Shown: positions 1 to 9,074, counted from the stretch's first letter. The stretch: 64,000 nucleotides of DNA from Gemmobacter lutimaris (GCF_003570715.1 NZ_QXXQ01000004.1:124001-188000), one strand, 5' to 3'. The notes: generated from the letters alone by a model not told the origin. Numbers and translations: made by a program.

Positions 1-402
1 GCCGAGGATCGTTGCCTCCTGCCCGCCATGGGGGTTCTGCGCCGAAGTCATTGCGCTGATCGGCTTGCCTGACAGCGCGCCCTTGAACCACAGCCCGCCA
101 AGCGTGTCGATGAAGGCGCGCATCTGCGAGGGCGCCTGGCCAAAGCGGGTGGGGGCCGAAAACAGATAGGCATTGGCCCATTCCATGTCCTCCGGTGTTG
201 CCACCGGAATGTCCTGCATCTTGTCCAGCGTGGCTTTCCACGCCTCTTGCCCGTTCACCACCTCGGCCGGTGCGGTTTCGGCGACACGACGCAGACGGAC
301 CTCGGCCCCTGCAGCCTCGGCTGCCTCGGCGGCGATGCGGGCCATCTGAAGGTTGGTCGAATAGGTCGAGTAAAACACGATTGCGAGCTTGACGGCGGTC
401 AT
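1..402 (-). CDS. WrbA-like NAD(P)H:quinone oxidoreductase (3' end outside window)
   Basis: The minus strand reads [17 protein letters not shown] and continues for 134 codons to the window edge without a stop. The N-terminal FYSTYSTN is the flavodoxin-fold FMN phosphate-binding loop, and [21 protein letters not shown] followed by [12 protein letters not shown] (residues about 86-130) matches the WrbA / type IV NAD(P)H:quinone oxidoreductase family. These cytosolic FMN enzymes reduce quinones by two electrons and limit redox cycling. The ATG at 402 is preceded by AGGAGGACAGG, a strong ribosome site that fixes the start. It lies 108 bp downstream of nadE on the same strand. Family assignment is confident; the substrate is unknown. 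Confidence 0.85.
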   Translation of the reverse strand, partial: MTAVKLAIVFYSTYSTNLQMARIAAEAAEAAGAEVRLRRVAETAPAEVVNGQEAWKATLDKMQDIPVATPEDMEWANAYLFSAPTRFGQAPSQMRAFIDTLGGLWFKGALSGKPISAMTSAQNPHGGQEATILG

Positions 403-510
403 CCTGTCCTCCTGTCGGGTGCGATTATGCCGCTAACATAGGACGCCGGTGGCCCTACGCCCATTCGGTGCGGCCGCAGGGCGGATGTTCGCTGATGCAC
501 GGAACCGGGT

Positions 511-2172
511 TCAGCCCGGATCGCGGAAGCGGTTGGCGATGGGATAGCGGCGGTCCAGCCAGAAGGCGCGGGGGGTCAGCCGCACACCGGGCGCCGACTG
601 GAAGCGTTTGTATTCACTGATATAGAGCAGATGCTCTACCCGCTTGACGGTCGCGTGATCATACCCCTGCGCGACGATTTCAGCCACTGAAAGCTCACGG
701 TCTACCAACCCGTCAAGAATCGCATCCAGCACCTCATAGGGCGGCAGGCTGTCCTGATCTTTCTGGTCGGGGCGCAATTCGGCGCTCGGTGGTTTGGTGA
801 TGACCCGTTCGGGGATCACCGCGCCCGCCGGGCCTTTCATCCACGGGCGATGATGGTCATTGCGCCAGCGGCAGGTTTCGAACACGCGGGTCTTGTACAT
901 ATCCTTGATCGGATTGTAGCCGCCATTCATGTCGCCATAGATGGTGCAATAGCCCACCGCCATTTCGGATTTGTTGCCGGTGGTCAGCAGCATCTCGCCA
1001 AACTTGTTCGACAGCGCCATGAGCATCAGGCCACGCAACCGGCTTTGCACGTTTTCCTCGGTGATGCCCGGTTCGGCGCCCGTGAACAGATCGGCCAGTG
1101 CTTCGCCCACTGCTGCCTGCGCCCCGCCGATCGGCACGGTATCCAGCCGGCAGCCCAGATTGCGCGCGACCTCGCCCGCATCCTCCAGTGAATGTTCCGA
1201 CGTATAGGCCGAGGGCAGCATGACGCAGCGCACATTCTCTGGCCCCAGCGCATCTGCGGCGATGGTGGCGACGATAGCGCTGTCGATGCCACCCGACAGG
1301 CCCAACAACACCTTGCGGAAGCCGGTCTTCGCCATGTAATCCTGCAAGCCCATGACGCAGGCACGATAATCCGCCTCCCAGATGCGGGGGATTTCGGCGA
1401 TCAGGCCGGGTTCGGCGCGCCAGCCCTCGGGCCCGCGCGTGAAATCCACATGGGTCAGGCAGGTATCGAATTGCGGCATCTGCACCGCCAGCGTGCCGCC
1501 GGGGTTCAACACCATGCTGGAGCCGTCGAAAACCTGATCGTCCTGCCCGCCCACCATGTTGAGGTAAACCAGTGGCAGCCCGGTCTCGACCACCCGCGCC
1601 ACCATCAGGTTCAGCCGCAGGTCGGGCTTGCCCCGGTGATAAGGCGAGCCATTGGGAACCAGCAAGATCTCGGCCCCGGTCTCGGCCAGCGTTTCGGCCA
1701 CATCGGGGTGCCAGGCATCCTCGCAGATCGGCGTGCCGATGCGGACCGGCCCGATGCGATAGGGGCCGGAGACATCGGCGGGCGAGAAGATACGCTTTTC
1801 GTCGAAAACGTCGCTGTTCGGCAAATGGTGTTTCAGGACTTTTGCCACCAGCTTGCCGCCCTGAAGCACCCACCAGGCATTGTGCAGCCGCTTGCCCACC
1901 CGCGCGGGGCCACCGATGCCGATGGCCGGACCGTCGGCACAATCGGCGGCCAGCGACAGGATCGCTGCCTCCGCCGCATCGGCAAAGACCTGCTTCAAAA
2001 TAAGGTCCTGCGTCTGATAGCCGGTGATGAACATTTCGGTCAGCGCCAGCATGTCGGCGCCTGCGGCCTTCGCCTCGGCCCAGGCGGCGCGGGCCTTGGC
2101 GGCATTGCCTGCAATATCGCCCACAACCGGGTTCAGTTGGGCAAGCGTCAGGCGAAAGCGGTCTGCGGCCAT
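511..2172 (-). CDS. nadE: Glutamine-dependent NAD+ synthetase
   Basis: This 553-residue enzyme makes NAD+ from deamido-NAD+, ATP and glutamine-derived ammonia, the last step of NAD synthesis in the cytosol. The N-terminal half is a nitrilase-fold glutaminase: the Glu of LTEMFITGY, the Lys of VLKHHLPNSDVFDE and the nucleophile Cys of PICEDAWHPD are all visible. The C-terminal synthetase has the PP-loop LLGLSGGIDSA near residue 290 and TTGNKSEMAVGY near 400. Length fits the two-domain form. The gene lies head to head with the MORN gene at 2285 across about 112 bp and upstream of the WrbA-like gene on the same strand. The call is secure. Confidence 0.97.
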   Translation of the reverse strand: MAADRFRLTLAQLNPVVGDIAGNAAKARAAWAEAKAAGADMLALTEMFITGYQTQDLILKQVFADAAEAAILSLAADCADGPAIGIGGPARVGKRLHNAWWVLQGGKLVAKVLKHHLPNSDVFDEKRIFSPADVSGPYRIGPVRIGTPICEDAWHPDVAETLAETGAEILLVPNGSPYHRGKPDLRLNLMVARVVETGLPLVYLNMVGGQDDQVFDGSSMVLNPGGTLAVQMPQFDTCLTHVDFTRGPEGWRAEPGLIAEIPRIWEADYRACVMGLQDYMAKTGFRKVLLGLSGGIDSAIVATIAADALGPENVRCVMLPSAYTSEHSLEDAGEVARNLGCRLDTVPIGGAQAAVGEALADLFTGAEPGITEENVQSRLRGLMLMALSNKFGEMLLTTGNKSEMAVGYCTIYGDMNGGYNPIKDMYKTRVFETCRWRNDHHRPWMKGPAGAVIPERVITKPPSAELRPDQKDQDSLPPYEVLDAILDGLVDRELSVAEIVAQGYDHATVKRVEHLLYISEYKRFQSAPGVRLTPRAFWLDRRYPIANRFRDPG

Positions 2173-2284
2173 GGGCGGCTCTCCGTCTGGCAGCGGGAGC
2201 AGCGTCCCGAGGATTTGTCTTGCTTTCTAGCAGACTGACGGCCAAGGAAAAGGAGGAAGCGGCACAAGGATCCGGGGGGCGAGG

Positions 2285-3745
2285 ATGCGGAAGCGGTTCG
2301 GGATGGGCATGGGCGCGGCGGGGCTGGCGGTGGTTCTGGCCTTGCCGGTCGCGGCGCAGGACACATCCGATGTGCTGGTCAAGCAATATGATGACGGTTC
2401 GGTCTACGAGGGGCAGTTCCTCAACGGGCGACAGCACGGGCAGGGCACCTACCGCCTGACCAACGGGTTTGAATACAGCGGCGAATGGGTCGAGGGCGAG
2501 ATCCGCGGCCGCGGTACCGCGCGTTATCCCAATGGCTCGGTCTATGAGGGCGATTTTCTGGGGGGAAAACCCTTCGGCAAGGGCAAGATCACCTATGCCG
2601 ACAACAGCACCTATGAAGGCGACTGGTCGGATGGCAAGATCACCGGCAAGGGCATCGCGCGCTATGCTGACGGTTCGGTCTACGAGGGGGATTTCGTCGA
2701 TGCCGTGCATGAGGGGCAAGGCAGGCTGACCTCGGCCGAGGGGGCGGTTTACGAAGGCGGCTGGCTCAAGGGGATGAAAGACGGTCAGGGCAAGCTGACC
2801 TACCCGGACGGCACCGTCTATGACGGCGGCATGAAGGCGGGTAGCCGCGACGGCAAGGGCAGGCTCAGCATGCCCGACGGCCTGATTTACGAAGGCGACT
2901 GGGCCAAGGGGCAGATCAACGGGCTGGGCAAGCTGACCCAGCCCAACGGATCTGTCTATGAAGGGGCTTTCGTCGACGGCGAGCGGCAGGGTCGTGGCAA
3001 GATGACCTACAAGGACGGGTCGGTCTACGAAGGCGGCTTCAAGGGCGATCAGCGTGACGGCAAGGGCGTATTCCGCACAGCCGACGGCTACAGCTATGAT
3101 GGCGACTGGGTGGCCGGGCGGATGGAAGGGGCCGGGCGGATGACCTATGCCGATGGCTCGGTCTATGAAGGGGCCTTCAGGGCGGACAAGCCCGAAGGGC
3201 GCGGGCGCATCACCTATGGCGATGGATCGGGCTATGAAGGCGATTGGGTCGCGGGCGAAATCGCGGGGCAGGGTCGTGCAACTTATGCCGATGGCGCGGT
3301 CTACGAAGGTGCCTTTGCCGATGGGCAGGCACAGGGCAAAGGCGTGCTGACGCGGCCCGACGGCTATCGCTATGAAGGCGACTGGGTGGCGGGAAAGCGC
3401 ACGGGTGAGGGCACCGCGACCTATGCGGATGGCGCGACCTATTCCGGCGGTTTCGTCGATGGGGCGCGGCAAGGCAAGGGCCGGATGACCATGGCCGACG
3501 GCTTCAGCTATGAAGGCGACTGGGTGGCGGGCGAGATGACTGGTCAGGGCATCGCACGTTATGCCAATGGTGACGTCTATGAAGGCGCCTTCGTCAAGGG
3601 GCGGCGCGAAGGGCAGGGCGCGCTGCGTTACGCCAATGGCCGGGAAAGTGCCGGTCAGTGGCTGAACGGAATTCTGGTCGCCGCGCCTGAACCTGCCCCC
3701 GCCGGGTCGGCACCTGATGCGGCCCCCGCCGTAACCGGGAACTGA
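2285..3745 (+). CDS. Secreted/periplasmic MORN-repeat protein
   Basis: This 486-residue protein begins with a Sec-type signal peptide (MRKRFGMGMGAAGLAVVLALPVAAQ, probable cleavage after VAAQ or AQD). From about residue 37 to 470 it is made of 18 full and one partial MORN repeat of 23 residues (pattern GSVYEGDWxxGxxxGxGxxxYAD), with no other recognisable domain. The tail from about 470 is Ala/Pro-rich. MORN repeats form elongated beta-hairpin sheets used for protein or lipid contact; the specific role here is unknown. Even and odd repeats differ (GDWVAG against GAF), giving a 46-residue higher-order period. Its 3' end converges on the H-NOX-associated kinase gene. The start is the ATG immediately before the signal peptide. 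Confidence 0.85.
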   Translation: MRKRFGMGMGAAGLAVVLALPVAAQDTSDVLVKQYDDGSVYEGQFLNGRQHGQGTYRLTNGFEYSGEWVEGEIRGRGTARYPNGSVYEGDFLGGKPFGKGKITYADNSTYEGDWSDGKITGKGIARYADGSVYEGDFVDAVHEGQGRLTSAEGAVYEGGWLKGMKDGQGKLTYPDGTVYDGGMKAGSRDGKGRLSMPDGLIYEGDWAKGQINGLGKLTQPNGSVYEGAFVDGERQGRGKMTYKDGSVYEGGFKGDQRDGKGVFRTADGYSYDGDWVAGRMEGAGRMTYADGSVYEGAFRADKPEGRGRITYGDGSGYEGDWVAGEIAGQGRATYADGAVYEGAFADGQAQGKGVLTRPDGYRYEGDWVAGKRTGEGTATYADGATYSGGFVDGARQGKGRMTMADGFSYEGDWVAGEMTGQGIARYANGDVYEGAFVKGRREGQGALRYANGRESAGQWLNGILVAAPEPAPAGSAPDAAPAVTGN

Positions 3746-3779
3746 GCCACGCACGAAAACGACATCGCGGGGGAACGGG

Positions 3780-5120
3780 TCAACCATTCCCGGCCTCCGC
3801 AATCTGACAGAGCGCCCACAGCAGCCGTTGCCGTGAAAAGGGTTTTGCCACATGGCCGGCAAAACCCTGCGCGGCGTAATTCTCGACCTGATGGCGCATG
3901 GCATTGGCGGTGATGGCCAGTGCGGGCACGGTGGCTTGGCGGGATGCCCGTTCCGCTTCGCGGATCGCATGAAGGGCGGTGACGCCATCCACGACCGGCA
4001 TCGAAATATCCAGCAGGATCAGATCGAACCGCTTTTCTGTCGCCCGCGCAATGGCCTGACGCCCGTCACAGACCAGATCGACCGCGATCCCGCAGGGGGC
4101 CAGCATCGCCGCGAGGATCTTGCGGTTGGTGGCATTGTCATCGGCCGCAAGCACCCGCAAACCGGCAAGCCGGTGCAGGGGCAGGTCGGGCGAAGGCTCC
4201 GGCGCGGCGGCGTGGTTCTCCTCCGCCTCTGGCAATGGGAGGGTCACGCGGATGCGGGTGCCGAAGCCGGGTTGCGATTGCGCGCTGACCTCGCCCCCCA
4301 TCATCCCGACCAGTTTCTTGACGATGGCCATGCCCAGCCCGGTGCCGCCGAAGCGGCGGGTGATCGTGGGGTCGGCCTGCTGGAAATCCTCGAACATGCG
4401 GGCAAGCTGGTCTGCGGTCATGCCAATGCCGGTATCGGTGACATCCAGCGTGACGGGCCGCCCCGGCGGGCAGGTCATCAGCACGCGGATCTCGCCGGTT
4501 TCGGTAAACTTGATCGCATTCCCCAGCAGGTTGTGCAGGATCTGGGCCATACGATGCGGATCGCCCAGCCGCAGCCGCGTGGCATCGGCGCTGGCGAGGA
4601 TGGCGAAGGACAGCCCCTTTTCCTGCGCCCGCAGGGAATAGAGCGCCTCGACCCGCGCCACCACATCGGCAGGGCGAAAGGCCGAGGTTTCCAGTTCCAT
4701 GTGGCCCGCATCGATCTTCGAAAGGTCCAGAATGTCGTTCAGCACCCGCAGCAGTGTTTCACCGGATTCGCGGATCGTGGCCACCATGGCGCGCTGTTCG
4801 GGCGGGTCGATCAGCGGCTCCAGCAGTTCGGCCATGCCCAGAACCCCGTTCAGTGGTGTGCGGATTTCGTGGCTCATATTAGCCAGAAACAGGCTTTTGG
4901 CGGCATTCGCCGCCTCTGCCTGCTGACGGGCGCGGTCCAGATCGGCGGTGCGCAGCCGCACTTCGGTTTCCAGATTGCGGGCCTGGCCTTCGAGCGCACA
5001 ATTCGCCTCGTAAAGCTCGCGGCTTTTCTGTTCCAGCAGGGCCTCGGCCTCTTCTCGCGCGCGTCGTTCCCGGTCATAGCGACGGCGTGACACCGGATCG
5101 GGCGGCGGAAGCACGGTCAT
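3780..5120 (-). CDS. Hybrid histidine kinase paired with H-NOX
   Basis: This 446-residue soluble hybrid kinase has no membrane segment. Residues 10-75 form a charged coiled coil, followed by HisKA with the phospho-acceptor His84 in [12 protein letters not shown]. The HATPase domain shows an N-box ([10 protein letters not shown]), DTGIGM and [11 protein letters not shown]. From about residue 315 there is a receiver domain (AADDNATN, acceptor Asp in [11 protein letters not shown], Lys in HVAKPFS). The chosen ATG at 5120 overlaps the stop of the H-NOX gene as ATGA, so the pair is translationally coupled. In known systems NO-bound H-NOX inhibits its cognate kinase. The output path after the receiver is not visible here. 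The same open frame runs further upstream, but that part is a shadow of the H-NOX gene. Confidence 0.92.
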   Translation of the reverse strand: MTVLPPPDPVSRRRYDRERRAREEAEALLEQKSRELYEANCALEGQARNLETEVRLRTADLDRARQQAEAANAAKSLFLANMSHEIRTPLNGVLGMAELLEPLIDPPEQRAMVATIRESGETLLRVLNDILDLSKIDAGHMELETSAFRPADVVARVEALYSLRAQEKGLSFAILASADATRLRLGDPHRMAQILHNLLGNAIKFTETGEIRVLMTCPPGRPVTLDVTDTGIGMTADQLARMFEDFQQADPTITRRFGGTGLGMAIVKKLVGMMGGEVSAQSQPGFGTRIRVTLPLPEAEENHAAAPEPSPDLPLHRLAGLRVLAADDNATNRKILAAMLAPCGIAVDLVCDGRQAIARATEKRFDLILLDISMPVVDGVTALHAIREAERASRQATVPALAITANAMRHQVENYAAQGFAGHVAKPFSRQRLLWALCQIAEAGNG

Positions 5121-5665
5121 GGCATGTCGTGCCGGATGGTGAATTCGGCCCGCGCCTGACCGGGGGTGGAAAGATCGCGTGTGGTGATGGTGGCGGGCCT
5201 GCCGAAATGATCGACACAGCCCTCGATCAGCCCGGCACAGAATGGCACCAGCGGGCGGGTGGAGCTGTAATCCATCCGCAACTCGCCGGGGCCGAGCCTT
5301 TCGGTGGCGAAGGTCGGCAATTCGGCGCTGGGATAGATCTTGCGCACCTCCACATGCACCTCGCCCTCGATCGCCTCCAGCATGGCCAGCACATCGGGCT
5401 TGTCCTCGAAGAAGGCGGGGTAATAGGTTTTGAAGGTGTTCATCATCCAGTGGCCGAAGCGGCGTTGCAGTTCCTCGCCCGGCAGGCCGGTCACGCGGGA
5501 AAACGCGCCGACCAGCGCGACCAGATCGGCGCAAGGGTAATCCCCCACGGCGGAAAATGCCCCGCCGGTGGATAGCGGCGTGTCGTCCAGCACCTGATCC
5601 ACCGCAGCCTCGCCCAGCAGGTTTTCGGCCATCTTCAGCAGTTCGACAAAAACGATTCCCTTCAT
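5117..5665 (-). CDS. hnoX: H-NOX (heme NO-binding) sensor protein
   Basis: This 182-residue protein matches the size and signature of bacterial H-NOX domains, cytosolic heme gas sensors. The proximal heme ligand is His104 ([18 protein letters not shown]), and the propionate-binding Y-x-S-x-R motif is Tyr133, Ser135, Arg137 (MDYSSTRPL). The position equivalent to the distal Tyr140 of the O2-binding Thermoanaerobacter protein appears to be Phe142, so I infer an NO sensor that excludes O2. The start at 5665 ([11 protein letters not shown]) is the family start; upstream in-frame codons extend into the divergent promoter region and were not used. It is coupled by ATGA to the hybrid kinase. Confidence 0.93.
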   Translation of the reverse strand: MKGIVFVELLKMAENLLGEAAVDQVLDDTPLSTGGAFSAVGDYPCADLVALVGAFSRVTGLPGEELQRRFGHWMMNTFKTYYPAFFEDKPDVLAMLEAIEGEVHVEVRKIYPSAELPTFATERLGPGELRMDYSSTRPLVPFCAGLIEGCVDHFGRPATITTRDLSTPGQARAEFTIRHDMP

Positions 5666-5768
5666 CGCCGTCACCCTTTCGTGCGTTCCGCCCCAGTCCT
5701 GCATGGCAGAGGTTGACAAACCGCTAAGCCGCGCGCATTTCGCCGGGCTTTCCAAAAGGGCGATGGCG

Positions 5769-6791
5769 ATGAAGGCTTTGACCACTGTGAGTGACCTGAC
5801 AGCGGCGGGGCTGGTGGAGCCTTCGGCGGCGCTGGATTCCGTGGCGGAGCGGTTTCGCATCCGGCTGAGCCCCGAAATGCAGGCGCAGGCCGGGTCGGCG
5901 GGTGTCGCGCGCCAATTCGTGCCCGATGTGGCGGAACTGCTGATCCGGCCGGAGGAGCGCGCCGACCCGATCGGTGACCGTGCCTTCAGCCCGGCGCCGG
6001 GCCTGACGCATCGCTACCCCGACCGGGTGATCCTTGCCGTCACCCAGACCTGCGAGGTCTATTGCCGTTTCTGTTTCCGGCGCGAGACGGTGGGGGCGGC
6101 GGGCGCCTTGCCCGCGGCCGATCTGAACGCGGCGCTGGCTTATATCGCCGCCACGCCCGCGATCCGCGAGGTCATCCTGACCGGCGGCGATCCGCTGTCC
6201 CTGTCAGCGCGGCGGCTGGGGGCCGTGCTCGACCGGCTGGAGGCGGTGCCGCATGTCGAAACCCTGCGCATTCACAGCCGGGTGCCGGTGGTCGCGCCGG
6301 AGCGGATGGATGCGGCGATGCTCGCGGTGCTGGACCGTGAGAAGCCCGTGCATCTGGTGATCCATACCAACCACCCTGATGAGTTGGGCGAACCCGCGCG
6401 GGCCGCGCTGCGGCGGCTCAACCGCGCCGGGGTTGCGATGTTCTCGCAATCGGTGCTGCTGCGCGGCGTGAATGATGATGCCGACACGCTGGAGGCGCTG
6501 TTCCGCACCCTGATCCGCAACCGGGTGAAGCCTTACTACCTGCATCACTGCGATCTGGCCGAGGGCACCAGCCATTTCCGCACCACCATCGCCGAGGGCC
6601 GCGCGCTGATGGGCGAGCTGAAACGCCGCCTTTCTGGCCTCGCGCTGCCGGCCTATGTGCTGGATATTCCGGGTGGCGCGGGCAAGATCGCCCTGACGTC
6701 GGGCATGGCGGAGGAGGTCGCGCCGGGGGAATGGTGGGTGACGGACCGGCTGGGCGGGGTGCATCTCTATGCCGACCCGGCGCGCGACTGA
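5769..6791 (+). CDS. KamA-family radical SAM protein (lysine-2,3-aminomutase-like)
   Basis: This 340-residue protein carries the radical SAM cluster motif C-x3-C-x2-C at Cys95, Cys99 and Cys102 (TCEVYCRFCFR), followed by ILTGGDPL, a hallmark of the KamA/EpmB group. HTNHPDE and QSVLLRGVNDD downstream match the aminomutase barrel, and YYLHHCDLAEGTSHFR is the PLP-lysine region seen in this family. Length is close to EpmB (elongation factor P lysine aminomutase) and shorter than catabolic KamA, but no efp or epmA neighbour is present, so the substrate is open. The ATG at 5769 has AAGGG about 8 nt upstream; alternative in-frame starts at 5703 and 5763 exist, and a TTGACA at 5713 argues against 5703. 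Confidence 0.85.
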   Translation: MKALTTVSDLTAAGLVEPSAALDSVAERFRIRLSPEMQAQAGSAGVARQFVPDVAELLIRPEERADPIGDRAFSPAPGLTHRYPDRVILAVTQTCEVYCRFCFRRETVGAAGALPAADLNAALAYIAATPAIREVILTGGDPLSLSARRLGAVLDRLEAVPHVETLRIHSRVPVVAPERMDAAMLAVLDREKPVHLVIHTNHPDELGEPARAALRRLNRAGVAMFSQSVLLRGVNDDADTLEALFRTLIRNRVKPYYLHHCDLAEGTSHFRTTIAEGRALMGELKRRLSGLALPAYVLDIPGGAGKIALTSGMAEEVAPGEWWVTDRLGGVHLYADPARD

Positions 6792-6850
6792 CACCGCTTG
6801 CAGGCTGACCCGCGCCGCGCCACAACTATGGGGTGCAAGTGAGGTCCGCC

Positions 6851-8902
6851 ATGCCCCGTATCCCCTCTGTCGCCGCGTTTCTGGACCCCGAGAACGGCTA
6901 TGAGCCGACCGAGGCGGAACGGCGGCTAATCAAAGCCTGTCAGGAGGGCGGCATTGCAGACATAAGTAATACGTGTCCGCAGGTCGCTTCCCATGAGAAT
7001 ACAGTTCGGGCTCGAATTATACGCCTTCTGATACTGGGTGGAACGGAAAGGTGTGGACTTCATGAAAGTGGTGTGTGGCTTAAAGGCGCATGGATCGTCG
7101 GTGAATTGGATTTGCGGTTCACTACATGCCGTGGAAGATTGCGATTGGAGAAGTGTAATTTTGATAAGAGGCCTAATTTAACTCAAGCGAAGTTGGATCA
7201 ATTTTGTCTTGACGGTTGTAAACTTCCCGGACTGCTTGCCGAGCGAATTTTGGTACGAGGAAGTGTATACCTGCGTGACCTGAGATCCAGTGAGACGGTT
7301 GATTTTGTTGGAGCAAGCATTGGCGGACAACTTGTGCTGAATGATTCCTATATTTTCAATAGGGACATGGAAAGGGGAAAGGCAATAAATGCTCAGGGTA
7401 TAAGTGTTGAAGGTAGTGTGCTGTTGAAAAAGGTTTTCGTTTTTGGATCTATTGTGTTAATGGGGGGCAAGATCAACGGTCAGCTAACCTGCGCTGAATC
7501 TATTGTGCTAGGCGCAAGTAAGGCGATAAATGGGCAGAGGCTCCGGATTGGCCAAAGTCTTTTTCTGGACGATCTTTGGGCTCTTGGTGGAGTCGGATTA
7601 AATAGTTCGTGTGTCAAGGGAAATATAAGCGCAACCGGCAGCGTGTTGGTTGGAGGTGACAATTTTTCTCTGAATGCCAGTTATCTCGACGTGGGGCAAA
7701 GTTTAAATCTGACCAATGTAATTAGTATTGGACCCATTTCTCTGCGTGGTGCTAAAGTTTGCGCGCAACTGAAGTTGAATGAGGCAGAAGTGTATGCGGA
7801 TCAAGAGAATTTCTTTCCTCTAGGGAAGGATTTTCCTAGGAGGTCTAGCGCCATATGCGTGGCTGAAGCCCTGAATTTTCAATCTATTAATGTTGGCAGT
7901 GGTGTTTTTTTGACAAATTCCCTTTCAAGGGGCGCAGTTGTTTTTGATGAGGCAAGAATAGGTGCGCAGCTATGCCTTAGGGTTGCTGTGCTTGATGGTT
8001 GTGGTGGGCGTGCGCTCAGCGCAAAGCGTATGAATGTTGCGCATTCATTGTTTTTCCGTAAATTGAATAAGGTTCATGGAAGTGTTTCGTTCTCTTCTGC
8101 CCATGTTGCGAACTTGGAAGATGATTTTAAAAGTTGGGAAATGATAAGCGGTGATTTGGACATTGATGGCTTTACGTACGACGGATTTGTTGGGTCATCT
8201 CTAGATGTCGCAAAGCGTTTGGAGTGGGTGGAAAAGGGCGTGCGAGATTCTGGAACATGTTCGCCTCAACCTTATACTCAACTTGCTAAAGTCTTGGCTG
8301 CGATGGGGCACAAAAGGTCAGCAAGACGTGTTCTTTTTCAGCGCGAAGTGACGCTGGGTGAGGAAAGCCGTCAAGAAGCTTTTGATGTCGAGGTGCAGAC
8401 CTCGCCTGCGATATTTAAGAAGCCGTTGGCGAAAGTTAAATTTTGGGGCCGATTGGTTGGAGATGGTCTGTCGCGGCTTATTGTTGGTTACGGGCATGAC
8501 CCATGGCGAGCTCTGGCTTGGATGATTGTCTTGTGGACAATTTCGACACTTCTGGCGCATTTAGCTTGGATCAACGGCGATTTCGCCCCCAATTCGGATG
8601 TCATGCTGGTCTCCGACGGCTGGCTTGCGCAACTGGAGACGCCGAACCCGGCCGAGGCATGGTCCTCAAAAGGCGCGGCGGGGCAGGATTGGGAATCCTT
8701 CAACCGCTATGCATGGGGGCTGGATCTGGTAGTGCCGATCCTCGACATCGGGCAGACCGACGCATGGCAGCCGTCAAGGGACCGCGGGCCCGACGGGTAT
8801 CGGCTCTGGTGGGCGCGCTGGCTCCTGCAAGGCATGGGCTGGCTGGTCTCGGCGCTGGGGGTGGCGGCGATTACCGGGATCATGCAGAAGGACCGGGACT
8901 AG
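6851..8902 (+). CDS. Beta-solenoid-like repeat protein with two C-terminal membrane segments
   Basis: A 683-residue protein with no enzyme motif. From about residue 75 to 430 it carries imperfect repeats of roughly 40 residues with alternating hydrophobics, such as GSVLLKKVFVFGSIVLMGGK and QSLNLTNVISIGPISLRGAK. This resembles a right-handed beta-solenoid like those in proteins named membrane-associated oxidoreductase in actinobacteria, a name without known function. Two membrane segments follow near the C terminus (ALAWMIVLWTISTLLAHLAW, and WLLQGMGWLVSALGVAAITG). The ATG at 6851 has GTGAGG at a good distance; an in-frame GTG lies at 6833. The region about 6950-8560 is clearly AT-richer than all neighbours, while both ends have local GC content, which suggests acquired or recombined DNA. 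Function unknown. Confidence 0.75.
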   Translation: MPRIPSVAAFLDPENGYEPTEAERRLIKACQEGGIADISNTCPQVASHENTVRARIIRLLILGGTERCGLHESGVWLKGAWIVGELDLRFTTCRGRLRLEKCNFDKRPNLTQAKLDQFCLDGCKLPGLLAERILVRGSVYLRDLRSSETVDFVGASIGGQLVLNDSYIFNRDMERGKAINAQGISVEGSVLLKKVFVFGSIVLMGGKINGQLTCAESIVLGASKAINGQRLRIGQSLFLDDLWALGGVGLNSSCVKGNISATGSVLVGGDNFSLNASYLDVGQSLNLTNVISIGPISLRGAKVCAQLKLNEAEVYADQENFFPLGKDFPRRSSAICVAEALNFQSINVGSGVFLTNSLSRGAVVFDEARIGAQLCLRVAVLDGCGGRALSAKRMNVAHSLFFRKLNKVHGSVSFSSAHVANLEDDFKSWEMISGDLDIDGFTYDGFVGSSLDVAKRLEWVEKGVRDSGTCSPQPYTQLAKVLAAMGHKRSARRVLFQREVTLGEESRQEAFDVEVQTSPAIFKKPLAKVKFWGRLVGDGLSRLIVGYGHDPWRALAWMIVLWTISTLLAHLAWINGDFAPNSDVMLVSDGWLAQLETPNPAEAWSSKGAAGQDWESFNRYAWGLDLVVPILDIGQTDAWQPSRDRGPDGYRLWWARWLLQGMGWLVSALGVAAITGIMQKDRD

Positions 8903-8935
8903 TGCATTTCCTCTTTTCTTTCCCGTCTCGGCCGT

Positions 8936-8941
8936 TATAGT
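8936..8941 (+). promoter_or_regulatory. Candidate -10 element of the leuA leader transcript
   Basis: TATAGT matches the TATAAT consensus at five of six positions and lies 8 bp before the ATG of the leader peptide. The -35 region is poor (CTTTTC at 17 bp spacing). If used, transcription would begin at or within about two bases of that ATG, giving a leaderless message. This is inference from spacing only. Confidence 0.4.
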
Positions 8942-8949
8942 CCGGCCCC

Positions 8950-9033
8950 ATGAACACGGGCTTCCATATCATTTCCTGCGCGCCGCTGTGCGCCCCGGCC
9001 GCCCGTGGCCTGCTTCTCCTTAGCTGCCTCTGA
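8950..9033 (+). CDS. Putative leucine-rich leader peptide of leuA
   Basis: A 27-codon frame reads MNTGFHIISCAPLCAPAARG then LLLLSCL and a TGA stop, ending 77 bp before leuA. Four consecutive Leu codons (CTG CTT CTC CTT) sit just before the stop and six of 27 residues are Leu, as expected for a ribosome-mediated attenuator that senses charged tRNA-Leu. Immediately downstream lie two mutually exclusive stems. No Shine-Dalgarno is visible, but a -10-like TATAGT just upstream suggests translation from a leaderless transcript, as known for the trpL leader of Sinorhizobium. That this is the leuA sensor is inference; the peptide composition and position are seen directly. Confidence 0.7.
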   Translation: MNTGFHIISCAPLCAPAARGLLLLSCL

Positions 9034-9034
9034 G

Positions 9035-9074
9035 CGTGCCTTCGGGTGCGACCGCTCGGAGGTGACCAGCACCC
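9035..9074 (+). promoter_or_regulatory. Alternative hairpins between the leader peptide and leuA
   Basis: Right after the leader stop, CGTGCC (9035-9040) can pair across a TTCG tetraloop with GGTGCG (9045-9050). The same GGGTGC (9044-9049) can instead pair with GCACCC (9069-9074). The two stems exclude each other, which is the logic of attenuation. No T-tract follows either stem, so any control would be translational or Rho-dependent rather than by an intrinsic terminator. Confidence 0.45.

Noticed and set aside
2400-3660. Regular DNA repeats that could be taken for a CRISPR array
   Set aside because: The period of 69 bp keeps the reading frame and encodes MORN units; there are no unique spacers of constant length.
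857-3988. A 1043-codon minus-strand open frame across nadE and the MORN gene
   Set aside because: It is antisense to the regular 69 bp MORN repeats and out of frame with nadE; the protein is repetitive and resembles nothing, while the real genes have clear motifs.
3780-5534. Long form of the hybrid kinase starting near 5534
   Set aside because: The upstream part overlaps H-NOX in another frame; H-NOX has its heme residues, and ATGA coupling gives the kinase start at 5120.
5703-5768. Longer N terminus of the KamA-like protein from the ATG at 5703
   Set aside because: It would include a TTGACA promoter-like element and lacks a ribosome site, while ATG 5769 has AAGGG at good distance.
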